A DNA stretch of 64,000 nt. It comes from Candidatus Brocadia pituitae (GTDB lineage Bacteria; Planctomycetota; Brocadiia; Brocadiales; Brocadiaceae). The stretch covers positions 186,001 to 250,000 of the forward strand of contig AP021856.1 of NCBI GenBank assembly GCA_017347445.1, given 5' to 3'. A program made the translations under genes and the position numbers. A model generated the notes under the pieces. The model did no database searches. It had not been told where the DNA came from and saw nothing but the letters and a program-made list of their open reading frames with translations. The stretch's first letter is position 1, and each line of letters starts with the position of its first letter. Below are positions 25,473-33,068 of the stretch, piece by piece.

Positions 25473-26933
25473 TCATACCGACTTCGCCTTATCCAGTCTG
25501 TTTTTTACCAGTTCACATACTGCCCAGTAGACCTCGTTTCTCTCATCCTGAGTCAGTCCGAGGATGTCGAATACAACATCGTCTAAAGCCTTGCGGTCGG
25601 GAAATGGATTGGGTTTTTGTTCACGAATCAGAAGATTGGGGTTAATACCAAGTTCGATAAATATTTCTTCCACTTTTCTTTGAAATATTTTTTCTTCTAT
25701 TTCAAAAGATAAATTTGGATCTAACAACAATAAATTTGTGGCTTCATAGACAGCTAGCCAGAGTATTCCCTCACCAAAATTACTTCTTCCTTCTATTTCA
25801 AAAAAGAGCGCGCTAAGAGTGGAATTAGCAATTAATCCTGCCTTATGAATATCTAAATTTTCTTTGAGAACAACCTCATATACTTGTTGATCACAATATG
25901 CTTTTGCTGTATTTATTGGAACAAAGTGTCTAAGCCAAGGTCCTTTAATTATTAAAAATGCGGGTATCTTATGATCTCCTAAAATCCACCAATCAGATCT
26001 ATTTTTCATTGTTTCGCGTACATGGAATTTCATATTTTCACCCCAAATTATATAATCGTACAAAAACTTTTCCTTTATAGCTTGCTTATTATCATGGCAT
26101 ATAAATATCCTAGATTTTAACTTTTTGCTTTCTATAGCTATGCTATTACAGTCTTTTGGCCCTTTGATTAATGGTTTTAGGTAGTTTTCCTCAATCTTAA
26201 TTCCCTTCGGTAATCCTTCATATTTCGGAATAAGTTCATAATATTTTCCATCCTTCCATATATCGAAATGTTTGTTGGGTAAATAAAAAAATTCATTGCA
26301 CCCAGTTGTGAAACCGCGCCTTACCTCTGCAATATCTCCAAGCCTTACCAGTTTACCTTTTCCTTTTTCAAGGATGGTAAAGAATATATCCGGCGCACGG
26401 AGATATTTACCACCCCATTTGTTCCCTTCGTATTTGCCTGTCAGAAATTTGTCTCTTATGAGGGCCTTCTGTTTTGGTTTTTGTAGGGGCGATTCACGAA
26501 TCGCCCCAATATTTTTGGGCAGTTCATGAACTGCCCCTACAGATTTAGGTAATGCCTGGTTTGTTTTCATATCTTTGGGCAATTCATGAATTGCATCTAC
26601 ATCTTCCGGGTACTCCCATCCCTCTTCTAAAAGGGTCTCCTGTTTTACGGGAAAGACCCTGTATGTGTCGGCCTTTACTATGTCGTTTGCCCTTTCTATT
26701 TCAAGGAGGTTTCTTGTATTGATTACCTCCTCAAAGGGCCTTTTGAACATAACAAATCTTGCAATGTTTTGTAGGGGCAATTCATGAATTGCCCCTACAT
26801 TCGACGCACTGAAAATGGCAATAATGGTGTTAACGTCTGCGTGTTCAGAGCTTCGCTTTGATTGATTGTCATAGATGGCCTTTATATGACAGTATTTTAA
26901 GAGAAATTCCTGAAGGTCTTTCCCATAGCCCAC
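25473..26933 (-). CDS. Eco57I-like methylase, C-terminal/specificity part (frameshifted)
   Basis: Open frame of 486 codons from an internal ATG; the true frame is entered at about 27001, where one T of a TTTC run seems lost. Upstream of the ATG it reads LLNNKGTFCFITSNSWLDV, the expected continuation of the methylase after NPPY. The rest is a target-recognition domain (RLGDIAEVRRGFTTGCNEFF, VPINTAKAYCDQQVYEVV) ending in VYWAVCELVKNRLDKAKSV. Four to five palindrome-derived peptides are embedded (VGAIHELPLQ near 70, then DAIHELP, VGAVHELP, IGAIRESPLQ around 115-150). Not independently translated as far as I can see. Confidence 0.75.
   Translation of the reverse strand: MGYGKDLQEFLLKYCHIKAIYDNQSKRSSEHADVNTIIAIFSASNVGAIHELPLQNIARFVMFKRPFEEVINTRNLLEIERANDIVKADTYRVFPVKQETLLEEGWEYPEDVDAIHELPKDMKTNQALPKSVGAVHELPKNIGAIRESPLQKPKQKALIRDKFLTGKYEGNKWGGKYLRAPDIFFTILEKGKGKLVRLGDIAEVRRGFTTGCNEFFYLPNKHFDIWKDGKYYELIPKYEGLPKGIKIEENYLKPLIKGPKDCNSIAIESKKLKSRIFICHDNKQAIKEKFLYDYIIWGENMKFHVRETMKNRSDWWILGDHKIPAFLIIKGPWLRHFVPINTAKAYCDQQVYEVVLKENLDIHKAGLIANSTLSALFFEIEGRSNFGEGILWLAVYEATNLLLLDPNLSFEIEEKIFQRKVEEIFIELGINPNLLIREQKPNPFPDRKALDDVVFDILGLTQDERNEVYWAVCELVKNRLDKAKSV
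26486..26507. repeat. REP palindrome copy 5 (variant)
   Basis: GGGGCGATTC-AC-GAATCGCCCC; paired substitutions keep the symmetry. Encodes GAIRESPLQ in the methylase. Confidence 0.75.
26517..26536. repeat. REP palindrome copy 6 (variant)
   Basis: GGGCAGTTCATGAACTGCCC, ten bases from copy 5; paired A-to-G/T-to-C changes again keep the stem. Encodes VGAVHELP. Confidence 0.75.
26579..26594. repeat. REP palindrome copy 7 (short)
   Basis: Core GCAATTCATGAATTGC with ATCTAC on one side only; the other arm has GGG. Encodes DAIHELP in the methylase. Confidence 0.75.
26770..26799. repeat. REP palindrome copy 8
   Basis: 30-bp perfect palindrome identical to copy 3 (TGTAGGGG/CCCCTACA arms). Encodes VGAIHELPLQ in the methylase. 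Confidence 0.88.
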
Positions 26934-29230
26934 GTCGAGCCATGAGTTGGAGGTGATGAAACAGAACGTACCTTTGTTGTTAAGAAGCGCCAGGCCGTGG
27001 AATAAAAGTAGATGTAATAGTCGCTTTTCTTATCAATCTTTTGTATGCATGGGAAATGGGCATGAACAGAGTTGAAAAGCCTTTCCTTATAATCCCTCTT
27101 GTCTTCCAGCGTTACCTCTGCCTTTAATTTATTGGGAGGTGCTATCTTCTCCTGTCGCACATACGGTGGATTGCCGATGACAATATCAAAACCTCCCTTG
27201 TCTCCAAAAATCTCTGCAAAGTCAATGTCCCACACAAAGGGTTTGTGTCCGGGTTCCTTGATCTTCTTTTTCACCTCTTTTGTCTCTTCTATTTTTCGAT
27301 TCAAAACCTTTATTTGTTCCTCAAAAAGCCCTTTTTGTTCAGGCTCTACTCTTTCCGCCTCTTTTAATAATTTGCGCTGCACAGGTTTCTTTTCTGTTCC
27401 CAGTGTCTGAATCTTTTTTTGATGGATAATGATTCTCTCATCCAGTATTTCCGTGAAAATCCTGAGTTCTTCCTGGATGAGGGATTTCGGGTCCTTGAAT
27501 TTTGCCGTAGGGTCATTGTTGTAATATTTCTCTTTTTCGGTCTTAAGGGATGATAGCGTTCTTTTTAAAGCGGGGGAAATTTCCATATCCTTTACACGGA
27601 GGCTTATTCCTTCGACCTTTTGAACCAGAGAATCACCAGCGCGCAGATTCAAATCCAGATTTGGAAGCAGTGGAAAGAGTTTTCTCCGTTCATAGGGAAT
27701 GTCCTCTTCAATGATAAGCTGTAACCACAGCCTGAGTTCAGCCGAATGAACCGCCCAGGGCATGACGTCCACGCCGTAAAGGGAATTTCCTATGATCTTC
27801 TTTTTAAGCTCGAATTCTGTCATTTCTCTCCGGATGTGGTTATACGTGAGTCTATATAGCTCTACAAGGACGTGAAGCATTCCCACCAGAAATGCGCCGC
27901 TTCCGCAGGCAGGGTCAATCACTGCAAGATTAACAAGCACTTCTTCAAGGCGATACCAAAGCTTATGCCTTGTAAAATATCCCTCAACCTCTTTTTTGTC
28001 CGCATCAAAGAGCAACCGGTAAATCCATTCCTTGGGTAAGGGCAATTCATGAATTGCCCCTACATGATTGGCAATATACTCCACAAGGGATCTCCTGCAC
28101 ATGAAGTCAACCTCCATTGCCGGCGTATAGAAGATGCCGAGGTCTTGTCTCTCATATATCTCCTCTGCTACATTGGAGAGGGATTCATAGACGTATCCAA
28201 TCATCTGCGGGTCAACAGCAACCTCAATATCTAAGGGAAGTTCTTCACGAATGGTAAAGTTGTATTGTTCAAGGAAATTGAAGACCTCTTCAAAGAGGTT
28301 GTCACTAATTTTAAAAGGCAGATCATCCAGGTCATTTCTATGAAAGAGACATCCATTCAGATATGGGGCATTGGCAAGGGTGGAGTTTACATCTTTAGGG
28401 TGAAAGAGCGGGTGACTATATTGGTTATTGAATGCTTCCAGGAAAAGTATCCTTAACCAATTTTCGTAAAAGGTGTCTTCTTTTGCATTACCGTTTCTCT
28501 TTTCTTCTTTATATCTATACCAGTACCACTTAATAAACTTAGGGTCATTATTGAGCCATCTCTTTTTAGAGACAAAGTAGAGGAACATGAGTCTGCTCAG
28601 GCACTGCAGGGCAAGTTCATGCGCATGCTTGACGGGTATTTCCTGGCTTTCAAAGGTCTTCCTGAGCCTGAAAAATGCATTTTTGTACTCATCAAAAAAC
28701 CTATCGGTAACCTTCTCAACGCTGAAGGCGTCCTTCCGCCGACGCCAGATATCCCTCCAGTTTTCTTCTTCACCGTTAAGGACAAGGTTGGATATGGCAA
28801 GAAGGTCTGTATGATAAGAATTCTCTCTGTCAAGGATAAGCCGGGTCAGCTTAAGCTTGTGTTTGCCTTCCTCAATACGTTCGAATTCAGGAAAGATAAA
28901 AATGTATCCTTTGTAATCTGCGGTGAGGATAAGAAGGAAATTCAAATACCTGTCTGAAAGGCGTTTTGCAAGGTATCGTATAAGAGGGTTTGAAACGGTT
29001 TTCGTTTCTATCAGGAATACCTGAAGCTTACTGTCATAATTAAAAACGGTAAAGATATCTTTAACCTTTTCCCGTTCTTCTCCGGCAAAATCAAACTCTT
29101 CTAATTTTCTTTTATAGGTAGGATCAAGCAACTTACCGTCAGGATATCCAAGTATCCGAAAAAGCCCATAGACCTTTTCAGGTGAATCCATCCCTGGAAT
29201 AAATTCTTGAACAGTCCCTCTTATGTCCAT
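26897..29230 (-). CDS. Eco57I-like (type IIG-like) DNA methylase/restriction protein, N-terminal part
   Basis: About 777 residues from ATG 29230 (MDIRGTVQEFIPGMDSPEKV; ribosome site AAGGA), or 15 more from a TTG at 29275. Residues ~60-120 contain FNYDSKLQVFLIETKTV, a possible PD-(D/E)xK-like nuclease element. Methylase motifs: VNLAVIDPACGSGAFLVGML (motif I, SAM) and FDIVIGNPPYVRQEK (motif IV, N6-adenine). One palindrome-derived insert, NHVGAIHELPLPKEW, lies about 25 residues before motif I. At ~27001 a single-base loss shifts the frame and the ORF ends after 35 missense codons; the proper continuation is 25473-27000. Intact it would be ~1270 aa. Confidence 0.85.
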   Translation of the reverse strand: MDIRGTVQEFIPGMDSPEKVYGLFRILGYPDGKLLDPTYKRKLEEFDFAGEEREKVKDIFTVFNYDSKLQVFLIETKTVSNPLIRYLAKRLSDRYLNFLLILTADYKGYIFIFPEFERIEEGKHKLKLTRLILDRENSYHTDLLAISNLVLNGEEENWRDIWRRRKDAFSVEKVTDRFFDEYKNAFFRLRKTFESQEIPVKHAHELALQCLSRLMFLYFVSKKRWLNNDPKFIKWYWYRYKEEKRNGNAKEDTFYENWLRILFLEAFNNQYSHPLFHPKDVNSTLANAPYLNGCLFHRNDLDDLPFKISDNLFEEVFNFLEQYNFTIREELPLDIEVAVDPQMIGYVYESLSNVAEEIYERQDLGIFYTPAMEVDFMCRRSLVEYIANHVGAIHELPLPKEWIYRLLFDADKKEVEGYFTRHKLWYRLEEVLVNLAVIDPACGSGAFLVGMLHVLVELYRLTYNHIRREMTEFELKKKIIGNSLYGVDVMPWAVHSAELRLWLQLIIEEDIPYERRKLFPLLPNLDLNLRAGDSLVQKVEGISLRVKDMEISPALKRTLSSLKTEKEKYYNNDPTAKFKDPKSLIQEELRIFTEILDERIIIHQKKIQTLGTEKKPVQRKLLKEAERVEPEQKGLFEEQIKVLNRKIEETKEVKKKIKEPGHKPFVWDIDFAEIFGDKGGFDIVIGNPPYVRQEKIAPPNKLKAEVTLEDKRDYKERLFNSVHAHFPCIQKIDKKSDYYIYFYSTAWRFLTTKVRSVSSPPTHGSTWAMGKTFRNFS
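28036..28063. repeat. REP palindrome copy 9
   Basis: Like copy 3 but with one mismatch in the outer arm (GTAAGGGC versus GCCCCTAC). Encodes VGAIHELPLP in the methylase. No copy of this palindrome was noticed outside 19.9-28.1 kb. Confidence 0.8.
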
Positions 29231-29363
29231 ATAATAGTCCTTATACAAGTGGGAGTAGTTCCGCTGGCCTTTCAAATACGATGACTTCCATTTTTCGACC
29301 TAGTTTATCATATATGCTATCTTCCCACAATTTGATTTTCTCTTAAAATTATAAAATCCAAAG

Positions 29364-30992
29364 ATGCAGAAGAAAATGACATTGGGTTTTTTCTTTGCGT
29401 TATTTCTTGGTACCACCTTTTTGCCGATTGTGTGGATGTTCGGAAGCTCTCTCTATGAGGACGGCAGGTTTTCATTTGTTTATTACAGGGATATTTTTTT
29501 TACACAAAGGTATGTAAGGGTTATCTTTAATAGTCTTATCCTTGCCTCTATCACAACCGCGTTGTCTTCGCTTGCAGGCGTTCCCACAGGATTTTTTTTG
29601 GCGAAAACAAATCTTCCCCTGAAAAATGTCTTTAAAATATGTTTTCTTATCCCATTTATTATCCCATCGTATATAGTAGGTATTGCCTGGGCAAATTTAT
29701 TAGGAAGAACAGGATTTTTGAATGCCCTCCTATCTCAATATACACCGCTCTCTCCTGAGTCAATCTCAAACTTTATGTATAGTTTATATGGTGCTTCGTT
29801 TATCCTTTCGATAAATCTCTTTCCTGTCATAATGTTAATGACTGAATATGCCCTAAAAAATGTAAATCCACGGCTTGAAGAGAGCGGCCTTATAGGAGGG
29901 AGTATTTTTCAGGTAATACGACAAATTACGTTACCTTTAATTGCCCCTGCCATTCTTTCCAGCATGATGATTGTCTTTGTACTGTCGCTTTCTGAGTTTG
30001 GGATACCGTCGTTATTGCAGATTAATGTACTTACCACCCAGATATTTACCCAATTTAGCGCCTTTTATAATGAGAAGGCTGCAACGGCAATTGCCTTCCC
30101 ACTCATTGCAACTACCATCATGCTTATGATAGTAGAGCAGGTTTATTTCCGGGGAAAGTCGTTTGAGATATTGGGAAGAAGGGCTTCACATGGTACGATA
30201 CGCTATCAAGAAAGATGGCTTACAGTGATAGGCATACTCTTCTGTGCCTTTATTTTCATTCTCTGTGTTGTTGTTCCCCTTACTACCCTTATGGTAGGCA
30301 GTAAGACAGTATCGGCGTATTATGATGCATTTAATCTTGCGAAGAATGGTATCAAAAACACTATCCTTTACGGTTCTCTCGGAGCTACATTTCTTACCGT
30401 TGTGGGTTTCTTTTTGGGCTATCTTTCAGAAAAAATCCAATCAAAATTGAGAAACAGTATAGCGCCGTTTATTTGGTTATTCTTTGCAGTGCCTGCAACG
30501 GTGATAGGTGTCGGACTTATTAAGATCTGTAATAGGCCTGAAGGTATATTCCAGTTTATCTATGGTTCCTTATGGATCATTATTTTGGGGTATGGGGCAC
30601 GTTTTTTGCCATTATCGAGCCGTATTATGGCGAATTATTTTAAGCAGGTTTCCAATTCAACAGAGGAAGCAGGCATAGTAATGGGCGCCTCATGGTTCCG
30701 TATTTTAAAGAAAATTATCGTACCTTTACAAGGGTATGGGATAGTCGCTGCATGGTTGATTTCCTTTATGTTTTGTGTTGGAGAGCTGGGTACAACGATA
30801 TTGGTATATCCGCCAGGACACGAAACGCTTCCGATAACATTATTTACGGTGATGGTAAATAGTCCGGCAAACATTGTTTCAGCGCTTTCTATTATCATTG
30901 TGGGAATGACATTATTACCTCTCGGTATTTTCCTTGCGACCACGAGATATTTCCTGACAATGGAAGCAAAGGGTAGCAGAGTCCTGCGGTAA
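29364..30992 (+). CDS. Iron-type ABC transporter permease (FbpB/FutB-like, fused two-domain)
   Basis: 542 residues with about 12 membrane helices in two homologous halves, each with the coupling loop for the ATPase: EESGLIGGSIFQVIRQITLP (about 175) and EEAGIVMGASWFRILKKIIV (about 435). This architecture is typical of ferric-iron importers. Partner binding protein is at 18859-19857, upstream of the island, and the ATPase follows at 31100. The 5' region between the island and the ATG (29276-29363) holds no further gene; the operon promoter is thus probably lost or supplied by the island edge. Confidence 0.88.
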   Translation: MQKKMTLGFFFALFLGTTFLPIVWMFGSSLYEDGRFSFVYYRDIFFTQRYVRVIFNSLILASITTALSSLAGVPTGFFLAKTNLPLKNVFKICFLIPFIIPSYIVGIAWANLLGRTGFLNALLSQYTPLSPESISNFMYSLYGASFILSINLFPVIMLMTEYALKNVNPRLEESGLIGGSIFQVIRQITLPLIAPAILSSMMIVFVLSLSEFGIPSLLQINVLTTQIFTQFSAFYNEKAATAIAFPLIATTIMLMIVEQVYFRGKSFEILGRRASHGTIRYQERWLTVIGILFCAFIFILCVVVPLTTLMVGSKTVSAYYDAFNLAKNGIKNTILYGSLGATFLTVVGFFLGYLSEKIQSKLRNSIAPFIWLFFAVPATVIGVGLIKICNRPEGIFQFIYGSLWIIILGYGARFLPLSSRIMANYFKQVSNSTEEAGIVMGASWFRILKKIIVPLQGYGIVAAWLISFMFCVGELGTTILVYPPGHETLPITLFTVMVNSPANIVSALSIIIVGMTLLPLGIFLATTRYFLTMEAKGSRVLR

Positions 30993-31035
30993 TACGGTTG
31001 TTTATAATAATAGTATCTTCCAAAAAGATTATTTT

Positions 31036-31068
31036 AACCCTGACAGGGTTAAGAACCCTGTCAGGGTT
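31036..31068. repeat. Dispersed palindrome, AACCCTGACAGGGTT type (copy 2)
   Basis: Perfect 15-bp arms (31036-31050, 31054-31068) with loop AAG, between permease and ATPase genes. Stem without a following U-run. Copy 1 is at 6902-6934. Confidence 0.75.
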
Positions 31069-31099
31069 TCCCGTCCGACTTGTTCCGGTTAGGTTTACT

Positions 31100-32128
31100 A
31101 TGAATGTGCTTGAAGTAAAACACGCGCTAAAAATCCTTGGTAAAAAGGAGGTTGTCAGAGGCGTTTCCTTTGAGGTTGAGAGAGGGCAACTGCTGGCCAT
31201 CTTAGGCCCTTCCGGATGCGGAAAGACGACGACGTTAAGAATGATTGCAGGTTTAGAAATACCCGATTATGGTGAGATTTGGATAGCGGGGGCACTTGCC
31301 AGTCGCAGCCAAAAGATCGTGATATCTCAGAAAGAGCGCCACATCGGAATGGTATTTCAAGACCTCGCCCTTTGGCCGCATATGACGGTATATAAAAACA
31401 TAGAGTTTGGATTGAAGACAATTGGGCTTACAAGGGCTGAGAGACAAAAAAGGATTGAGGCCGTTCTAGGCAAGGTGAATATGCAAAAGTATGCCAACGA
31501 CTATCCTGCGAGACTTTCAGGGGGACAACAACAGCTCATTGCCATTGCAAGGGCTATTGTTACAGAACCGAAGCTACTCCTCATGGACGAACCCTTATCG
31601 AATATTGATATGCAATTGCGTGACGAGATTAGAAAGGAAATAAAACGTATTCAACAGGAGACAGGTATCACAACCGTTTATGTAACTCACGATCAGGAAG
31701 ACGCATTTCTGTTAGCAGACAAGATAGCCGTAATGAATGCAGGAGTGGTGGTGCAGATCGATAGTCCCGAGGAGATTTATTTTTCTCCGGGATCACTTTT
31801 CGTGGCTAATTTTATCGGGGAATCGAACACGATACGGGTAAAAATAGCAGACAGGGATAAAGTAGTAACTCCATGGGGTGAGTTGTCATGCAAGACAAAT
31901 GGCCATGAGACGGGGGATACCTTTCTTTTTTTTAGACCCCATCAGGTACAGATTGAGCAAAATGGTTTTTATGAGGGGGTAATTATGAAACGGGAATTTA
32001 TAGATGGAAGGTACTGTTATTATATCGGGATACCTCAAGGTGAAATTAAATTCTATAATCAAAACTTTTATAGAATAGGTGAATTCGTCAGGTTTTCTAT
32101 CAAGGAAGCAAATTTACTATTTTCTTAA
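31100..32128 (+). CDS. Iron-type ABC transporter ATPase (FbpC-like)
   Basis: 342 residues from ATG 31100 (MNVLEVKHALKILGKKEVVR); the frame stays open upstream to 30998 through the palindrome, but that part is not protein-like. Walker A GPSGCGKTTTL, Q-loop MVFQDLALWPH, signature LSGGQQQLIAIARA, Walker B LLLMDEPLSNID and switch VTHDQEDA are all intact. The C-terminal ~100 residues form a TOBE-type regulatory domain (FFRPHQVQIEQNG). Together with 29364-30992 and the binding protein at 18859 it makes one importer. Confidence 0.92.
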   Translation: MNVLEVKHALKILGKKEVVRGVSFEVERGQLLAILGPSGCGKTTTLRMIAGLEIPDYGEIWIAGALASRSQKIVISQKERHIGMVFQDLALWPHMTVYKNIEFGLKTIGLTRAERQKRIEAVLGKVNMQKYANDYPARLSGGQQQLIAIARAIVTEPKLLLMDEPLSNIDMQLRDEIRKEIKRIQQETGITTVYVTHDQEDAFLLADKIAVMNAGVVVQIDSPEEIYFSPGSLFVANFIGESNTIRVKIADRDKVVTPWGELSCKTNGHETGDTFLFFRPHQVQIEQNGFYEGVIMKREFIDGRYCYYIGIPQGEIKFYNQNFYRIGEFVRFSIKEANLLFS

Positions 32129-32198
32129 AAGGGTGAAGATCTGTTAGCTATGCTGCCCGGGTCTTTAAAAGAACCGTTAACGAATCGTTTTAAAAAAA

Positions 32199-32312
32199 GC
32201 GGTAAAGGCTATGGTTCGTGTCGCGGGAATTAATAAACCTGCAAGTCGCCATACCTTCCGGCACAGCTTCGCTACGCACTTACTTGAAGGTGGGCATGAT
32301 ATTCGTGCAGTA
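32199..32312 (+). pseudogene. Integron/tyrosine integrase C-terminal remnant
   Basis: In one frame: [20 protein letters not shown] then [18 protein letters not shown], which is the integron-integrase type box II with H-x-x-R (HTFRH) of tyrosine recombinases. It breaks off before the catalytic tyrosine. The remainder of the gap (32129-32198 and 32313-32505) contains imperfect hairpins (for example GAGGGTGGAAC...GTTCAACCTCC near 32365-32394) but no gene. Confidence 0.7.
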
Positions 32313-32505
32313 TCGGTTTTCGATCATCTACCGGTGCTCTTTGCTGAGCAAGGTAATTTTCGGTTTAAACGAGGGTGGAACAACCATTGAGTTCAACCTC
32401 CTTGGGTTATCAGGAGCGACAGCGAAGGAATCCCATCGCAGGGATTGCTTTATCGTTCCTTCTTGCAAGGATAAAGTCTTTTTTGCGTAGTATAGTTATC
32501 AAGAA

Positions 32506-33042
32506 ATGCCTGTGAACCGTTATGCCCTTTTTACTGACGTAAGTTTAAATCCCAGACTAAAGCTTGGATATGGAGCGTATCTTGTCATACATTCTTCATT
32601 TCTGGAAATACCACCCGAAAGGATTATTCAATCTGCATTGATTGATCAGATTAGACTGCGAAGATTTGAAGCTACCTCATCTTCAAAACTTGAAGTGCAA
32701 ACCCTTTTGTGGGCACTTGAGGATTTTCAAAAAGAAGCATCAGGCTTAAGGTCAGGAATGTTGAAAGTTTACTCTGATTCTCAGTGCGTGACAGGGCTCC
32801 TGCGCAGAAGATTACACCTGGAAATGAATGGGTTTTGTAGCAGGGAAAAGCATTGTCTCTTAAAGAATGCCGCTCTCTATCGTAAGTTTTACGAGTTTTA
32901 TGACACCCTGGGGTTTGATGTTGTTAAGATAACAGGACATGTTCGAGCCAGCACTCATGATTCGATTCATCGCATCTTTTCCTTCGTAGACAAAGAGGCC
33001 CGAAAGGCGTTAAGAGCTTTATGTGAAGGTGAGACCTCTTGA
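32506..33042 (+). CDS. RNase H-like protein
   Basis: 178 residues. RNase H fold signs: ALFTDVSLNPRLKLGYGAYL (first Asp, D10), SSKLEVQTLLWALEDF (Glu), LKVYSDSQCVTGLL (Asp) and ITGHVRASTHDSIHRIFSFV followed by DKEARKALR (last acidic position). The spacing fits type 1 RNase H, which cuts RNA in RNA-DNA hybrids. The basic substrate handle found in E. coli RNase HI seems different. Convergent with the radical-SAM gene; no operon partner. Confidence 0.75.
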   Translation: MPVNRYALFTDVSLNPRLKLGYGAYLVIHSSFLEIPPERIIQSALIDQIRLRRFEATSSSKLEVQTLLWALEDFQKEASGLRSGMLKVYSDSQCVTGLLRRRLHLEMNGFCSREKHCLLKNAALYRKFYEFYDTLGFDVVKITGHVRASTHDSIHRIFSFVDKEARKALRALCEGETS

Positions 33043-33068
33043 AAATGAATCCCGGCAAACCGGTGTGG

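Larger units (their letters stand above)
19860..29300 (-). other. Defence-type island inserted between ABC transporter genes
   Basis: All genes run leftward while the flanking ABC genes run rightward. Content: split Eco57I-like methylase, REP transposase, split unknown gene, DUF433/DUF5615 pair, split PLD-SNF2 helicase, nine copies of one palindrome. The binding-protein gene ends 19857 and the permease starts 29364. I see no clear attachment-site repeat or integrase at the ends; borders are therefore approximate. Confidence 0.65.

Noticed and set aside
19935-28063. CRISPR array, because of the repeated unit
   Set aside because: Copies are palindromic, irregularly spaced by tens to thousands of bases, and lie inside genes; no spacers and no cas genes.
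19860-29300. DISARM system
   Set aside because: The drmA helicase and drmB (DUF1998) genes that define DISARM are absent; only the methylase and SNF2/PLD parts are similar in type.
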